In this document: one piece after another, positions 49,171-57,715 of the stretch
Layout of the letters: each line of letters begins with the position of its first letter
Numbering within the stretch: position 1 is the stretch's first letter
DNA from: JAXDTI01 sp034090045
Lineage (GTDB): Bacteria > Actinomycetota > Actinomycetes > Actinomycetales > Actinomycetaceae
DNA length: 64,000 nucleotides
Direction of reading: 5' to 3'
NCBI GenBank assembly: GCA_034090045.1
Contig: JAXDTI010000007.1
Coordinates: forward strand, 34,425 to 98,424
Position numbers and translations under genes: made by a program
The notes under the pieces: generated by a model
Databases searched by the model: none
Told to the model about the DNA's origin: nothing
Seen by the model: only the letters and a program-made list of their open reading frames with translations

Positions 49171-50700
49171 ATGAGTGAAGCAGCAACGCACGAACGGCGA
49201 ATTCCAGATAACGTGCGCAATATCTTGAATATCATGACGGATCAGCACCGTACAGATACGATCGGTTGTCTCGGTAACCCGTATGCGCATACTCCTCATC
49301 TTGACAAGATCGGATCCGAGGGTTTCGCGTTCACAAACGCATACACTCCGACTGCTATCTGCACCCCGGCGCGTTCTTCGATGTTCACTGGAAAACACCC
49401 GTTTAAACATAAAGTGGTGGCTAATGATGAGTGGAATATCGCCTATCAAACTGCGATTCCGCTGGGCAGTTGGACCTATACCCAGGAGCTGCGTGACCAT
49501 GGCTACAACGTTGGAATCGTTGGGAAATACCACTGTGGACGTAACCTGCCCGACAAGTTCGGCATGGATGACGATTCCTATTGGGGAGCCGAAAACCCGG
49601 TGAGCAACGAAAAATATGTTGCTTGGCTAGCAGAAAACAACCTGCCGCCTGTGCGGGCTCACGATGTTTATCGCGGCAAGCTACCTGGAGGGCGTGACGG
49701 GCATATTATCGCTGCTCGTCTCTACCAGCCTGAGGAGGCCACGTTCGAGCGTTTCCTCGCGGATCGGGCCATCGAGAAGCTCAAGGAATACGCCGCCGAC
49801 TGGAAAGAACACCGCAAGCCTTTCGATCTGGAAGTGCATTTCTTCGGGCCGCATCTGCCGTATTTCCTGCCCGACGAGTGGTTCGATCTGATTGATCCCG
49901 ATGACGTGACCCTGCCCGATAACTTCGCGGATTCGCTGGTTAACAAACCGCCTGTGCAGCAAAACTATGCAACCTACTGGAGCACGTCTGATTTCTCCAA
50001 CGAGCAATGGAAAAAACTTATTGCTGTTTATTGGGGCTATGTGGCGATGATTGATTTCGAGATTGGTCGCATCATGGATGCGGCGCGCGAACTCGGAATC
50101 CTTGACGACACTGCCGTGTTTTTCTGTGCAGACCACGGAGAGTTCACCGGTTCGCATCGCCTGAACGATAAAGGTCCTGCGATGTATGACGATATTTACC
50201 GGATTCCGATGATTGCCCATATTCCCGGAGTGTCTACGGTTGGGCAGTCGGATGCGTTCGTGTCGTTACTGGATCTCACGGCAACGTTCTTGGATGTGGC
50301 GGGCATCGACCCGAGCCTGGTCGAAGATGGGCGATCGATCGTGGATCTCACGCGCGGCGATAATGTTGCAGATTGGCGCGAAAACATTGTGTGCGAATTT
50401 CATGGTCACCATTTCCCGCTGCAGCAGCGCATGATTCGAACACGCGATTTCAAGCTGGTTATTTCGCCTGAATCTATCAACGAAATGTATGATCTGCGCC
50501 GAGATCCCGGTGAAATCAACAACGTTTATAACGTGCCGGTGTATGACGAGATCCGTAAAGAGCTCGCCACGGAACTCTATCGACAGTTGCGTGAACGCGG
50601 AGATCATTCATTCGCCAAGTGGATGGCAGCGATGGTTGATTTTGATGTGCCGTTGGCGAATACTGCGCGTTCCGACCTGGATCAAGTGGCGTTTGAGTGA
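49171..50700 (+). CDS. Type I sulfatase (Cys-type formylglycine), cytoplasmic
   Basis: Hydrolyses a sulfate ester. 509 residues with the metal-binding D-Q-H near 24-26, the sulfatase signature I-C-T-P-A-R-S-S with Cys64 as the formylglycine precursor, G-K-Y-H-C near 119-123, and the C-terminal D-H-G-E metal site near 314-317. No signal peptide or membrane segment exists, so it should act in the cytoplasm. Cys in place of Ser allows maturation by the radical SAM maturase encoded at 56.3 kb. GAGGG lies seven bases upstream. The gene follows GH101 by 87 bases. The substrate, perhaps a sulfated mucin sugar, is inferred from context. Confidence 0.92.
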   Translation: MSEAATHERRIPDNVRNILNIMTDQHRTDTIGCLGNPYAHTPHLDKIGSEGFAFTNAYTPTAICTPARSSMFTGKHPFKHKVVANDEWNIAYQTAIPLGSWTYTQELRDHGYNVGIVGKYHCGRNLPDKFGMDDDSYWGAENPVSNEKYVAWLAENNLPPVRAHDVYRGKLPGGRDGHIIAARLYQPEEATFERFLADRAIEKLKEYAADWKEHRKPFDLEVHFFGPHLPYFLPDEWFDLIDPDDVTLPDNFADSLVNKPPVQQNYATYWSTSDFSNEQWKKLIAVYWGYVAMIDFEIGRIMDAARELGILDDTAVFFCADHGEFTGSHRLNDKGPAMYDDIYRIPMIAHIPGVSTVGQSDAFVSLLDLTATFLDVAGIDPSLVEDGRSIVDLTRGDNVADWRENIVCEFHGHHFPLQQRMIRTRDFKLVISPESINEMYDLRRDPGEINNVYNVPVYDEIRKELATELYRQLRERGDHSFAKWMAAMVDFDVPLANTARSDLDQVAFE

Positions 50701-50721
50701 GTTTAATTTCCCGCCGCATTA

Positions 50722-50743
50722 TTTTGTCAGATAATTGACAAAA
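50722..50743. promoter_or_regulatory. Putative ROK operator
   Basis: TTTTGTCA (50722-50729) and TGACAAAA (50736-50743) form an 8-bp perfect inverted repeat with a 6-base spacer that covers the -35 box of the ROK gene. Binding here would block RNA polymerase. Confidence 0.6.
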
Positions 50744-50770
50744 ATAAGTGGGTCATAGCATACTGAACCT
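50735..50770 (+). promoter_or_regulatory. Promoter of the ROK/importer operon, leaderless type
   Basis: TTGACA (50735-50740), 18-base spacer, CATACT (50759-50764), then six bases to ATG 50771. This is the best sigma-70-like promoter in the window. Confidence 0.7.
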
Positions 50771-52078
50771 ATGGAGACGCAGCGTCGCGCCACTTTTGAT
50801 GTGTATTCACAAAATGTGCTTGACCTTCTAGGTTCAGGGCAGCAGCTGACGCGCGCCGAGATTTCCTCGCGACTCGGAATCGCCCGAACCGTGATTTCTC
50901 CAGTTCTTTCACAGCTCCACCACGATGGGGCTATTGTTACGGTCGCCACCCGCAAAGGGGAGGGGCGCGGCAGAAACGCTGAAATCCTCGCGATAGACCC
51001 CGCCTCTGTGAAACATATCGGTGTCGAGTTTTCGCATAACCGAGTAGAGGTGATCCTGGCTAATGGGGTGGGCGAAGAACTGGCGTCAGAATCGCGAACA
51101 CTGCCCGCCGGAGCCACATGGGAATCCCGCTGTGCTGTCGGTATTACCCTCATACGACAGCTGGTGGTTGAAGCTAAGTTACATTTGCGTTACCTGGGTT
51201 CCATGGCTGTTGGTTTGCCCGGTTCGGCATCCTGGAATTTTGATTTTACCCAGGAGGGCTACCCGTCTGTTTTCCCCAATCGCAGCGAAATCGAGGCGGG
51301 TTCCCGCAACGAACGAGAACGAAATGTGTCGAGTGACACTTACACGCGGGTCGCCGATACTTTTTTCGCTGAATTTGGGGTGCCCGTCACCGTCGATCAC
51401 GGTATTCGTTTCGCCGCGATCGCTGAGGCGGCAAATCACAGTGACTCAAACAGTATTCTCTATATTCGGCTATCCTCCGGTGTGGGTGGCGCTGTGATTG
51501 AATCAGGTCAGGCGATAGTGGGGTCAGCTAAACTCGCTGGCGAGATTGGGCATATGTGTGTAGATCACGGCGAGACTGCGCCGCGATGCAGATGCGGAAA
51601 GACCGGATGCTTGGAGGCGTTTGTGTCGATCGCGGCACTTAAAAAAGCGTGGCGTGAAGCAGGGCATCCGGGCGCAACATTCTCGGATCTTCGCGATGCG
51701 GCCCGACAGGGCACTCAAGTCGGAGCCGATGCGTTACGGATAGTCGAGCAGGCGGCTGCACATCTTGGACGGGTGATCGGCTATGCGGCAGTCGTCATCG
51801 ACCCCGATCTCATAGTGATTTCCGGCGAGGTGGGGGATCTGTTACTCAGCAGACGCGATCTGATTCAAGCACAGGTTAATAGAGAGATTCTGCCCGTTGC
51901 TCACAGTCGGGTGTGTGGGGCAAACGTAACCTCAAATGCCGGTGCAATCGGTGCCGTGATAGCCAGTATGGCGGCCCCGCAGCAAGTCTCTATGCAAATC
52001 GGATCAAGAAAGAAACCACAAGGAACGAAGGAGTTTCGTATGGAAAACAATGTTGGGAGGCCAGCTCATGTCTGTTAA
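50771..52078 (+). CDS. ROK family transcriptional repressor
   Basis: A sugar-responsive repressor of the NagC/XylR type, 435 residues. N-terminal winged HTH (L-T-R-A-E-I-S-S-R-L-G-I-A-R-T-V-I-S-P-V, about 25-44), then an actin-like ROK domain with the zinc site C-R-C-G-K-T-G-C-L-E near 275-284 preceded by G-E-I-G-H-M-C-V-D-H. The kinase ATP loops are partly degenerate, as in non-kinase ROK repressors. It heads an operon with the ABC importer and overlaps its permease gene. An inverted repeat on its own promoter suggests autorepression and control of the island; the effector is probably an amino sugar or its phosphate, by inference. Confidence 0.9.
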   Translation: METQRRATFDVYSQNVLDLLGSGQQLTRAEISSRLGIARTVISPVLSQLHHDGAIVTVATRKGEGRGRNAEILAIDPASVKHIGVEFSHNRVEVILANGVGEELASESRTLPAGATWESRCAVGITLIRQLVVEAKLHLRYLGSMAVGLPGSASWNFDFTQEGYPSVFPNRSEIEAGSRNERERNVSSDTYTRVADTFFAEFGVPVTVDHGIRFAAIAEAANHSDSNSILYIRLSSGVGGAVIESGQAIVGSAKLAGEIGHMCVDHGETAPRCRCGKTGCLEAFVSIAALKKAWREAGHPGATFSDLRDAARQGTQVGADALRIVEQAAAHLGRVIGYAAVVIDPDLIVISGEVGDLLLSRRDLIQAQVNREILPVAHSRVCGANVTSNAGAIGAVIASMAAPQQVSMQIGSRKKPQGTKEFRMENNVGRPAHVC

Positions 52079-52895
52079 TGCAGTGCAAGCTGCCCCCTCG
52101 CAACCCGCCAAAGTGAAAAAGCCGGTAAGGGTTTCTCCGGAGGCAAAGAAGAAACGACTGAACCTCATATTGAATGTGGTGACGGTGATTTTGGGTATCG
52201 CTACCTGGTGGGCGGTGTCTGCTTTCCTTGTGAAAAACCTGCCTACCCCGATGGAAACCGTTGAAGCGGCGGTCAGCTATGCCAAAAAAGGGATCATGCT
52301 AGAGGACGTCCTGGCATCTTTGCGCAGGGTGTTCACCGGCTTTATCCTCGGCACCGCCCTGGCTATCCCTGTTGGCTTCCTGATGGGCTGGTACGGTTGG
52401 GCACGCGGTCTGCTTGAGCCGTGGGTTCAGTTCTTCCGTACCGTTCCGCCGCTGGCGATTATCCCGCTCGCCATCGTGCTCATGGGTATCGGTGAAACAC
52501 CGAAGATCTTCGTGATTTTCCTGGCGGCTTTCCTTTCCTGCGTGATTTCCACGTTCCAAGGTGTGGTTCAGGTAGATAAAACCCTCATCAATGCGGCGCG
52601 GGTGCTTGGCGCGAAAGACGGCACTATTTTTGCCAAAGTAGTGGTGCCCGCTTCCACGCCGTTTATTCTCGTCGGTATGCGTGTCGGTCTTGGTTCCGCA
52701 TGGGCGACAGTTGTGGCAGCTGAACTCATTGCAGCCCAGCAGGGTTTGGGGTATCGAATGCAGCAGTCGCAAATCTATTACGATATTCCAACGATTTTCG
52801 TTGGCATCGTGATTATCGGCACTTTCGGTTTGATCATGGACCGCACCGTGCTGTGGCTGGAAAATAAGTTGACGGGATGGCAGGAACGGCGATGA
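52068..52895 (+). CDS. ABC transporter permease, SsuC/TauC/AtsB-like
   Basis: The membrane subunit of a nitrate/sulfonate/taurine-type importer. 275 residues from ATG 52068, seven bases after GGGAGG and 11 bases inside the end of the ROK gene. Six membrane segments; the EAA-like coupling loop is A-A-R-V-L-G-A-K-D-G near 176-185, and A-A-E-L-I-A-A-Q-Q-G-L-G-Y near 221-233 is typical of this subfamily. The stop shares ATGA with the ATPase gene. Confidence 0.92.
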   Translation: MSVNAVQAAPSQPAKVKKPVRVSPEAKKKRLNLILNVVTVILGIATWWAVSAFLVKNLPTPMETVEAAVSYAKKGIMLEDVLASLRRVFTGFILGTALAIPVGFLMGWYGWARGLLEPWVQFFRTVPPLAIIPLAIVLMGIGETPKIFVIFLAAFLSCVISTFQGVVQVDKTLINAARVLGAKDGTIFAKVVVPASTPFILVGMRVGLGSAWATVVAAELIAAQQGLGYRMQQSQIYYDIPTIFVGIVIIGTFGLIMDRTVLWLENKLTGWQERR

Positions 52896-53674
52896 GTAAA
52901 ATCGAAGTACACGATGTTAAAAAAGAATTCTCTCTGGGCAAGGAAACATTTGTTGCCTTGAACGGAGTAAACCTCAACATCGAAGAAAACGAATTCGTGA
53001 CGGTAGTCGGACCCTCCGGTTGTGGTAAATCCACGCTGTTGAATATCCTAGCCGGGTTGGATGAGCCGACTGAGGGTGTTGCCACTGTTGACGGCAAAAT
53101 CGTGGATGGCCCCTCGCCGGAGCGTGGCGTGATTTTTCAGCAGTATGCGCTCTTCCCGTGGCTCACGGTTCGTCAAAACGTAGAGTTTGGTTTGAAGAAC
53201 TCCGGTGTCGGTAAATCCGAGAGGCGCCTGATAGCGCAGCGTTTTATCGACATGGTGGAGCTCACCCAGTTTGCTGATTCTTTGCCGAAAACCCTTTCCG
53301 GCGGCATGAAGCAGCGTTGCGCCATTGCCCGAGCTTACGCGATGAACCCCTCAATCCTGCTGATGGATGAGCCTTTCGGAGCCTTGGACGCGCTCACCCG
53401 TGTGCGTATGCAAGAGCACCTGCTCAACACTTGGGAACAGGAGAAACGCACAGTCATGTTCATCACCCACGATGTGGATGAGGCGGCGTTCTTGGCGAAC
53501 CGAGTGATCGTGATGGCTGCTCGACCGGGGCGGATTCAACGCATAATTGACGTTAATCTGCCGTATCCGCGTACCGAGGAGGTTCGTTTGAGCCCCGAGT
53601 TTGCTGAGCTCCGCAACGAAATCTGGTATTCGGTGTATCACCAAGATGGAACCGCCGCTGAGCAGTCTGCCTAG
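52892..53674 (+). CDS. ABC transporter ATPase, SsuB/TauB/AtsC-like
   Basis: 260 residues: Walker A G-P-S-G-C-G-K-S-T near 41-49, Q-loop Q-Q-Y-A-L-F-P-W, signature L-S-G-G-M-K-Q-R, Walker B L-L-M-D-E-P-F-G-A-L-D and switch T-H-D-V-D-E-A. The F-P-W and D-E-A-A-F-L wording is typical of nitrate/sulfonate/taurine ATPases. Start ATG 52892 overlaps the permease stop and sits after AGGA; a longer in-frame ATG at 52877 is less likely. Confidence 0.94.
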   Translation: MSKIEVHDVKKEFSLGKETFVALNGVNLNIEENEFVTVVGPSGCGKSTLLNILAGLDEPTEGVATVDGKIVDGPSPERGVIFQQYALFPWLTVRQNVEFGLKNSGVGKSERRLIAQRFIDMVELTQFADSLPKTLSGGMKQRCAIARAYAMNPSILLMDEPFGALDALTRVRMQEHLLNTWEQEKRTVMFITHDVDEAAFLANRVIVMAARPGRIQRIIDVNLPYPRTEEVRLSPEFAELRNEIWYSVYHQDGTAAEQSA

Positions 53675-53756
53675 CCTTACAGAAGGAGAAATTAACAAAG
53701 AATTAACCGCTAGATGACCTAACAACAACCTGTAAATAACTAGAAATGGAGAAACA

Positions 53757-54770
53757 ATGAAATTGATGAAAAAGACGCTGGCCGTTGCTGTGGCCTGTGG
53801 CTTGAGTCTCGTGGCTCTCGGTGGCTGTGGCAACTCGGAGAAGGCTGACACCGCTAAAGACGACGCGGCCAGCCTGGACGTGCTGGACGTAAAGTTTGGC
53901 TATATCTCGGATTACAATGGCGCTTCTTTGGTTGCTATCGCAAACGAGCAGGGTCTGTGGGAGAAAAACAACCTGAATGTGGAGGCGGTTTCCTTTACTA
54001 ACGGCCCGCTGCAGATTCAGGCTCTCGGCACTGGCGACCTGGATTACGGCTACATCGGCAACGGTGCTATGTGGCTTCCAGCTACGGGTGAAGCCTCCCT
54101 GATCATGATTAATGGTGCTGGCGAGGCAGACCGCGTGATTGCTCAGCCGGGTATCAAGTCGATCAAGGATCTTAAAGGCAAGAAGGTGGCTATCCCTGAA
54201 GGCACCTCCGGGGAGACGATTGTGCGTCTGGCTCTTGAATCAGTCGGCATGAGCATGGAGGACATTGAAAAAGTTACGATGGATGCCTCCACCGTGGTTT
54301 CCGCGTTTGCTTCTGGTCAAGTCGATGCAGCAGGTATCTGGTATCCGCTAGTGGACACGATTAAGGCACAGGTGCCGGATCTTCAGGAGCTGGCTGAGAA
54401 CGCTGATTTCCCGGATCACATGGCTCCCAGCGCCTTTGTCGCGGGGGTTGATCCGGACAAGGAAAAGACCGCTCGGGTGCTCAAGGTGTTGCGTGAAGCC
54501 AATGACTGGCGTGCCGAGAACTTGGAAGAGTCCGTGAAAGTGACCGCCAAGTTCACGGGTTCGGATGAGGAAGCAATGTCGAATGACGCTACCCACGGCA
54601 AGTACTTCACGTCTGCTGAACTCGACAAACTGACTGAAGATGGCACGATTGAAGGCTGGCTTCAAGGCATGAATGATGCCAATGAGGCTGCCGGCAAGTT
54701 TGAGGGTAAAGAAATTGTCGCTCCATCAACCTACTACCACGGTGCAGATTTCGTGGCTGCAGGTAAGTGA
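53757..54770 (+). CDS. ABC substrate-binding lipoprotein, SsuA/AtsR-like
   Basis: 337 residues with a lipoprotein signal (L-V-A-L-G-G-C near 19-25, lipid on Cys25) and the NMT1/SsuA fold: F-G-Y-I-S-D-Y-N-G-A near 45-54, G-D-L-D-Y-G-Y-I-G near 92-100 and V-A-I-P-E-G-T-S-G-E near 143-152. GGAG lies six bases before ATG 53757. With the two preceding genes it makes a full importer. Family members take sulfonates, taurine, aliphatic or aromatic sulfate esters, nitrate or pyrimidine precursors; a sulfatase neighbour favours a sulfate ester or sulfonate, by inference. Confidence 0.92.
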   Translation: MKLMKKTLAVAVACGLSLVALGGCGNSEKADTAKDDAASLDVLDVKFGYISDYNGASLVAIANEQGLWEKNNLNVEAVSFTNGPLQIQALGTGDLDYGYIGNGAMWLPATGEASLIMINGAGEADRVIAQPGIKSIKDLKGKKVAIPEGTSGETIVRLALESVGMSMEDIEKVTMDASTVVSAFASGQVDAAGIWYPLVDTIKAQVPDLQELAENADFPDHMAPSAFVAGVDPDKEKTARVLKVLREANDWRAENLEESVKVTAKFTGSDEEAMSNDATHGKYFTSAELDKLTEDGTIEGWLQGMNDANEAAGKFEGKEIVAPSTYYHGADFVAAGK

Positions 54771-54776
54771 TTAGCA

Positions 54777-54822
54777 AGCTGACCTGCCGGGGTGTCGCGT
54801 GGATATTCACGGCAGGTCAGCT
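54777..54822. repeat. 13-bp inverted repeat after the importer operon
   Basis: AGCTGACCTGCCG (54777-54789) and its complement (54810-54822) with a 20-base loop start 7 bases past the stop. No T-run; may protect the mRNA 3' end. Confidence 0.6.
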
Positions 54823-54844
54823 CGAAATAGTTGAGTGACTGCAC

Positions 54845-54894
54845 AACCCCTGAAACGTTCGGTGTATAAACGCGCTGAACGTCTCAGGGGTTTT
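54845..54894 (+). terminator. Intrinsic terminator of the importer operon
   Basis: AACCCCTGA-A-ACGTTC pairs with GAACGT-C-TCAGGGGTT (one mismatch, 16-base loop) and is followed by TTTTG. Confidence 0.75.
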
Positions 54895-55011
54895 GTGTAG
54901 CATTTGGTGAGGAACAGGACTCTGTTGCTTCCCCGTGTAATCAGATTGTTCACCATATACTTGTTGAGGCAAGTTTTCGCATTCGATTAGAGAATATAAA
55001 GGTTTTTAACA

Positions 55012-56298
55012 GTGGGCACCGGCTCTCTCTCAGAATTGATTAAAGCCTCCCTTAAAGTGGGTGTGACCGGCTTCGGTGGCGGCTCCGCACTGATCCCTGT
55101 GATTGAACGCGAATACGTGCAACAACGCAAAATCATTGACGGTTCTACATATACGGCGCACGTGATCGTTGCGAATATCACTCCCGGTGGTTTGCCTGTG
55201 AAACTTGCGGCACTTGCCGGGTCTCGCATTGGTGCTGCCGGTGCGGTGCTCGCCTCGGTCGCCATGGGTTTCCCTGGAGTGTTAGCCACGGTGGTGCTGC
55301 TTGCTCTGTTTAGCGCTATTGGTTCCGGCGCTATCCGTCTCGTAGAGTTTGCCGCGGTCGGTATCACAGTGTTTATTGCTGTGCTCCTCATCGAATATAT
55401 CCACAGGGTTTTGCGTTCCCAAAAGTTGCTGCTGGCGGTGGCGATTATGCTGGTCGCCTATGTTCTCACGGGCTTGAACCAAACAGCAAAAATGTTTGGT
55501 TTGCTTTTCGGTAAAGAGATATCTACGTCTCTGCCGCAACTCAACGCGGTGGCTCTCGTGTTGCTGGCGGTTGCCGTTGCGGCTGTGGTTGCGATTGTGC
55601 GGAGGGGCAAGCGTGTCGTAACTGCTGTTGAACCTATCCAGAGCGGGCGTGCGATTTCCTCCGCCGTGGTGTTTCTGGTTGCCACGATACTGATCCTCGG
55701 GGTGGCTTTCGTCTTGGGTGGGGGCTATATGATGAGCCTCATAGGTTTTTCCACGGTCACGTCTTTCGGTGGCGGCGAAGCCTATGTGGGTGTGGTCGAT
55801 GGTTTCTTTTTGAGTTCTGGGCTGGTCGATTCCATGAGTTTTTACGGGCAGGCGCTCCCTATCGCTAATGCTCTGCCCGGCTCAATTCTCAACAAGCTCG
55901 CCGCCGCTATCGGCTATTCCTACGGTATGGAGCACTTTGGTGTGATCTACGCGGCCGTTTTTGCTACTCTCGGTTTCCTTATCTCGGTCACTGGTTGCTG
56001 CGCTATCGTGATGTTCCTGATGGCAGCCTACGATCGGGCAGCGAACTCGGCGTTTGTGCGGTATTTAGGTGTGGTAATCCTGCCGGTTATCTGCGGCTTG
56101 CTGCTTTCCACCTTGATGTCGATGCTCAACGCTTCCATGACTATCGCTAAAAACGCGGAAATATCGGTTCCCGCTGTGGGGTGGATATCGATTGCGGGGA
56201 TAGTGTTGGCGTGGTTTATGCACAAACGTTTACCGGATCTCGCTTTACTTGGGATCACCGGTTCTGTCTCGTTGGTGGCGATGCTGATCGCGTCATAA
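55012..56298 (+). CDS. CHR family (chromate transporter-like) anion transporter, two-domain
   Basis: 428 residues with ten to twelve membrane segments in two homologous CHR halves: G-F-G-G-G-S-A-L-I-P-V-I near 20-31 and S-F-G-G-G-E-A-Y-V-G-V-V near 252-263. CHR proteins move chromate and related oxyanions such as sulfate across the membrane. Nothing in the window suggests chromate stress; next to two cytoplasmic sulfatases and their maturase, export of the released sulfate is an attractive but unproven role. GTG 55012 follows AAAGG by nine bases. It converges on the maturase gene with 6 bases between the stops. Confidence 0.85.
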   Translation: MGTGSLSELIKASLKVGVTGFGGGSALIPVIEREYVQQRKIIDGSTYTAHVIVANITPGGLPVKLAALAGSRIGAAGAVLASVAMGFPGVLATVVLLALFSAIGSGAIRLVEFAAVGITVFIAVLLIEYIHRVLRSQKLLLAVAIMLVAYVLTGLNQTAKMFGLLFGKEISTSLPQLNAVALVLLAVAVAAVVAIVRRGKRVVTAVEPIQSGRAISSAVVFLVATILILGVAFVLGGGYMMSLIGFSTVTSFGGGEAYVGVVDGFFLSSGLVDSMSFYGQALPIANALPGSILNKLAAAIGYSYGMEHFGVIYAAVFATLGFLISVTGCCAIVMFLMAAYDRAANSAFVRYLGVVILPVICGLLLSTLMSMLNASMTIAKNAEISVPAVGWISIAGIVLAWFMHKRLPDLALLGITGSVSLVAMLIAS

Positions 56299-56304
56299 TC
56301 GGTC

Positions 56305-57522
56305 TCACGCCTTGGTCATGATCTCGGCAGCTTCACGTCCCTGCTGAATCAGCTGCGCCATCTGCTGGATTTCAGGTGTTATGTGTTGAAAGAAATCGAG
56401 GTAGCCCGCACACAGGTAGTTTTGCCCGTATTCACCGTGAGTGCTTTCACTGAAACGGTCTTTCGGGCATCCTCCGAAACAGGCCCAGCGTACCGGGCAT
56501 TGCTGACACTGTTTCGTCAGCTGCGCTTTTGCTAGCCCAAACTGCCTCTGAACAGGGCTGTTGACCATATGTTGGAGTGAATCTGAGGCGACGTTTCCCA
56601 GCAGATAGCCGGGCTCCACATAGTGATCGCAGGAATACACGTCACCGTTGTGTTCAACAGCTAAAGCCAGGCCGCACGTGGGGGAGTGGACGCATAGCGA
56701 GTAAACACCGAATGCGTTTGCCAAGGCGGTGTCGAAATGCTGTACGAAGACTTTCCCCACGTCTGTTTTGATCCACTCGTCCCAGATTGCGCACAGAAAA
56801 GCCCCGAACGCTCTGGGTGTCACGCTACGCGAGGTGACGGCGTTTCCAGCCTGGCGATAGAGAATCCGCTCGCGGTTGTTTGTTTTCCATCCCTGTTCAG
56901 CAATCGCCAAGTCCTCGTGCGGCACGCGCTCAACAATCGGGATGAATTGGATGAATCGGGCATCTAGTTCTTCACGAAAATAACGGTACACGTCGAGGGG
57001 GTGATTCTGGTTGGCGGAATGTATAGTACACAGAATGTTGATCTCCACCCCTGCCTGTTGGAGTGTGCGGTAGCCGTCAATGACCTGTGCATGGGTGCCT
57101 CGCCCAGCTTTGTTTACCCGGTAAGTATTGTGGATTTCTTCCGGCCCGTCGATCGATACGCCCACCAAAAAGTTCTCTGCCGCGAAAAAATCTGCCCAGG
57201 TGTCATCGATCAAGGTGGCATTTGTTTGAATGGTGTGGTGTGGTTCTTGACCGGGGCGAGCGACTTCTTTCGCAACGGCAACTGCTTCACGGAAAAAATC
57301 GAGACCACGCAGGGTTGGCTCGCCGCCTTGCCAGGCTATCGTTACTTCACCATCTGGCTGGGAGTCCAGATAGGATGCGAGATATTGGCGAAGCGTTGCG
57401 GTACTCATTCGCTGTTCGTGGTTGTAGAGTAGCTCTTTTGACAGGAAAAAACAGTAGGTGCAGTCCAGGTTGCACGCTGCCCCCGTGGGTTTGGTGAGGA
57501 TCGAAAACGGCGTTTTACGCAT
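56305..57522 (-). CDS. Anaerobic sulfatase-maturating enzyme (radical SAM, SPASM domain)
   Basis: Oxidises the active-site Cys or Ser of sulfatases to formylglycine without oxygen. 405 residues from ATG 57522: radical SAM cluster C-N-L-D-C-T-Y-C at 17-24 (C-x3-C-x2-C), S-K-E typical of the family, W-Q-G-G-E-P-T near 73-79, and a SPASM region with Cys clusters (C-V-H-S-P-T-C, Y-S-C-D-H-Y, C-Q-Q-C-P-V-R-W-A-C, G-G-C-P-K) for two more [4Fe-4S] centres. The frame is open for another 102 codons, but homologues begin at M-R-K-T-P-F, and TATGAT six bases upstream fits a leaderless start. Both sulfatases here are Cys-type, its natural clients. Confidence 0.94.
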   Translation of the reverse strand: MRKTPFSILTKPTGAACNLDCTYCFFLSKELLYNHEQRMSTATLRQYLASYLDSQPDGEVTIAWQGGEPTLRGLDFFREAVAVAKEVARPGQEPHHTIQTNATLIDDTWADFFAAENFLVGVSIDGPEEIHNTYRVNKAGRGTHAQVIDGYRTLQQAGVEINILCTIHSANQNHPLDVYRYFREELDARFIQFIPIVERVPHEDLAIAEQGWKTNNRERILYRQAGNAVTSRSVTPRAFGAFLCAIWDEWIKTDVGKVFVQHFDTALANAFGVYSLCVHSPTCGLALAVEHNGDVYSCDHYVEPGYLLGNVASDSLQHMVNSPVQRQFGLAKAQLTKQCQQCPVRWACFGGCPKDRFSESTHGEYGQNYLCAGYLDFFQHITPEIQQMAQLIQQGREAAEIMTKA

Positions 57523-57534
57523 TAATTCATCATA
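57523..57534 (-). promoter_or_regulatory. Leaderless-type -10 of the maturase gene
   Basis: Minus strand TATGAT (57534-57529), six bases, ATG at 57522; it decides the start against the longer frame. Confidence 0.5.
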
Positions 57535-57715
57535 CGCGCGAGGCGGCGAGCCTTGCGTTCTGCGCATTCGACCCGGACTGCCCACTATCCTGTGCAGCCA
57601 CGCAGCCCCGCTATTTCCGGGGGGAAGGTCGCGCAGCGGTGTGTAGAGCATGATAGACTTATGCTTACGGGTAGATCCAATGAGGCGTCTGCTCACATTC
57701 ACAGAAAGGTATTCT

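Noticed and set aside
54777..54822. Intrinsic terminator
   Set aside because: A strong stem but no T-run; the true terminator is the next hairpin at 54845-54894.
55012..56298. Chromate resistance determinant
   Set aside because: Family membership is clear, but there is no chrB or chromate reductase, and the context is sulfatase metabolism, so I did not name it chrA.
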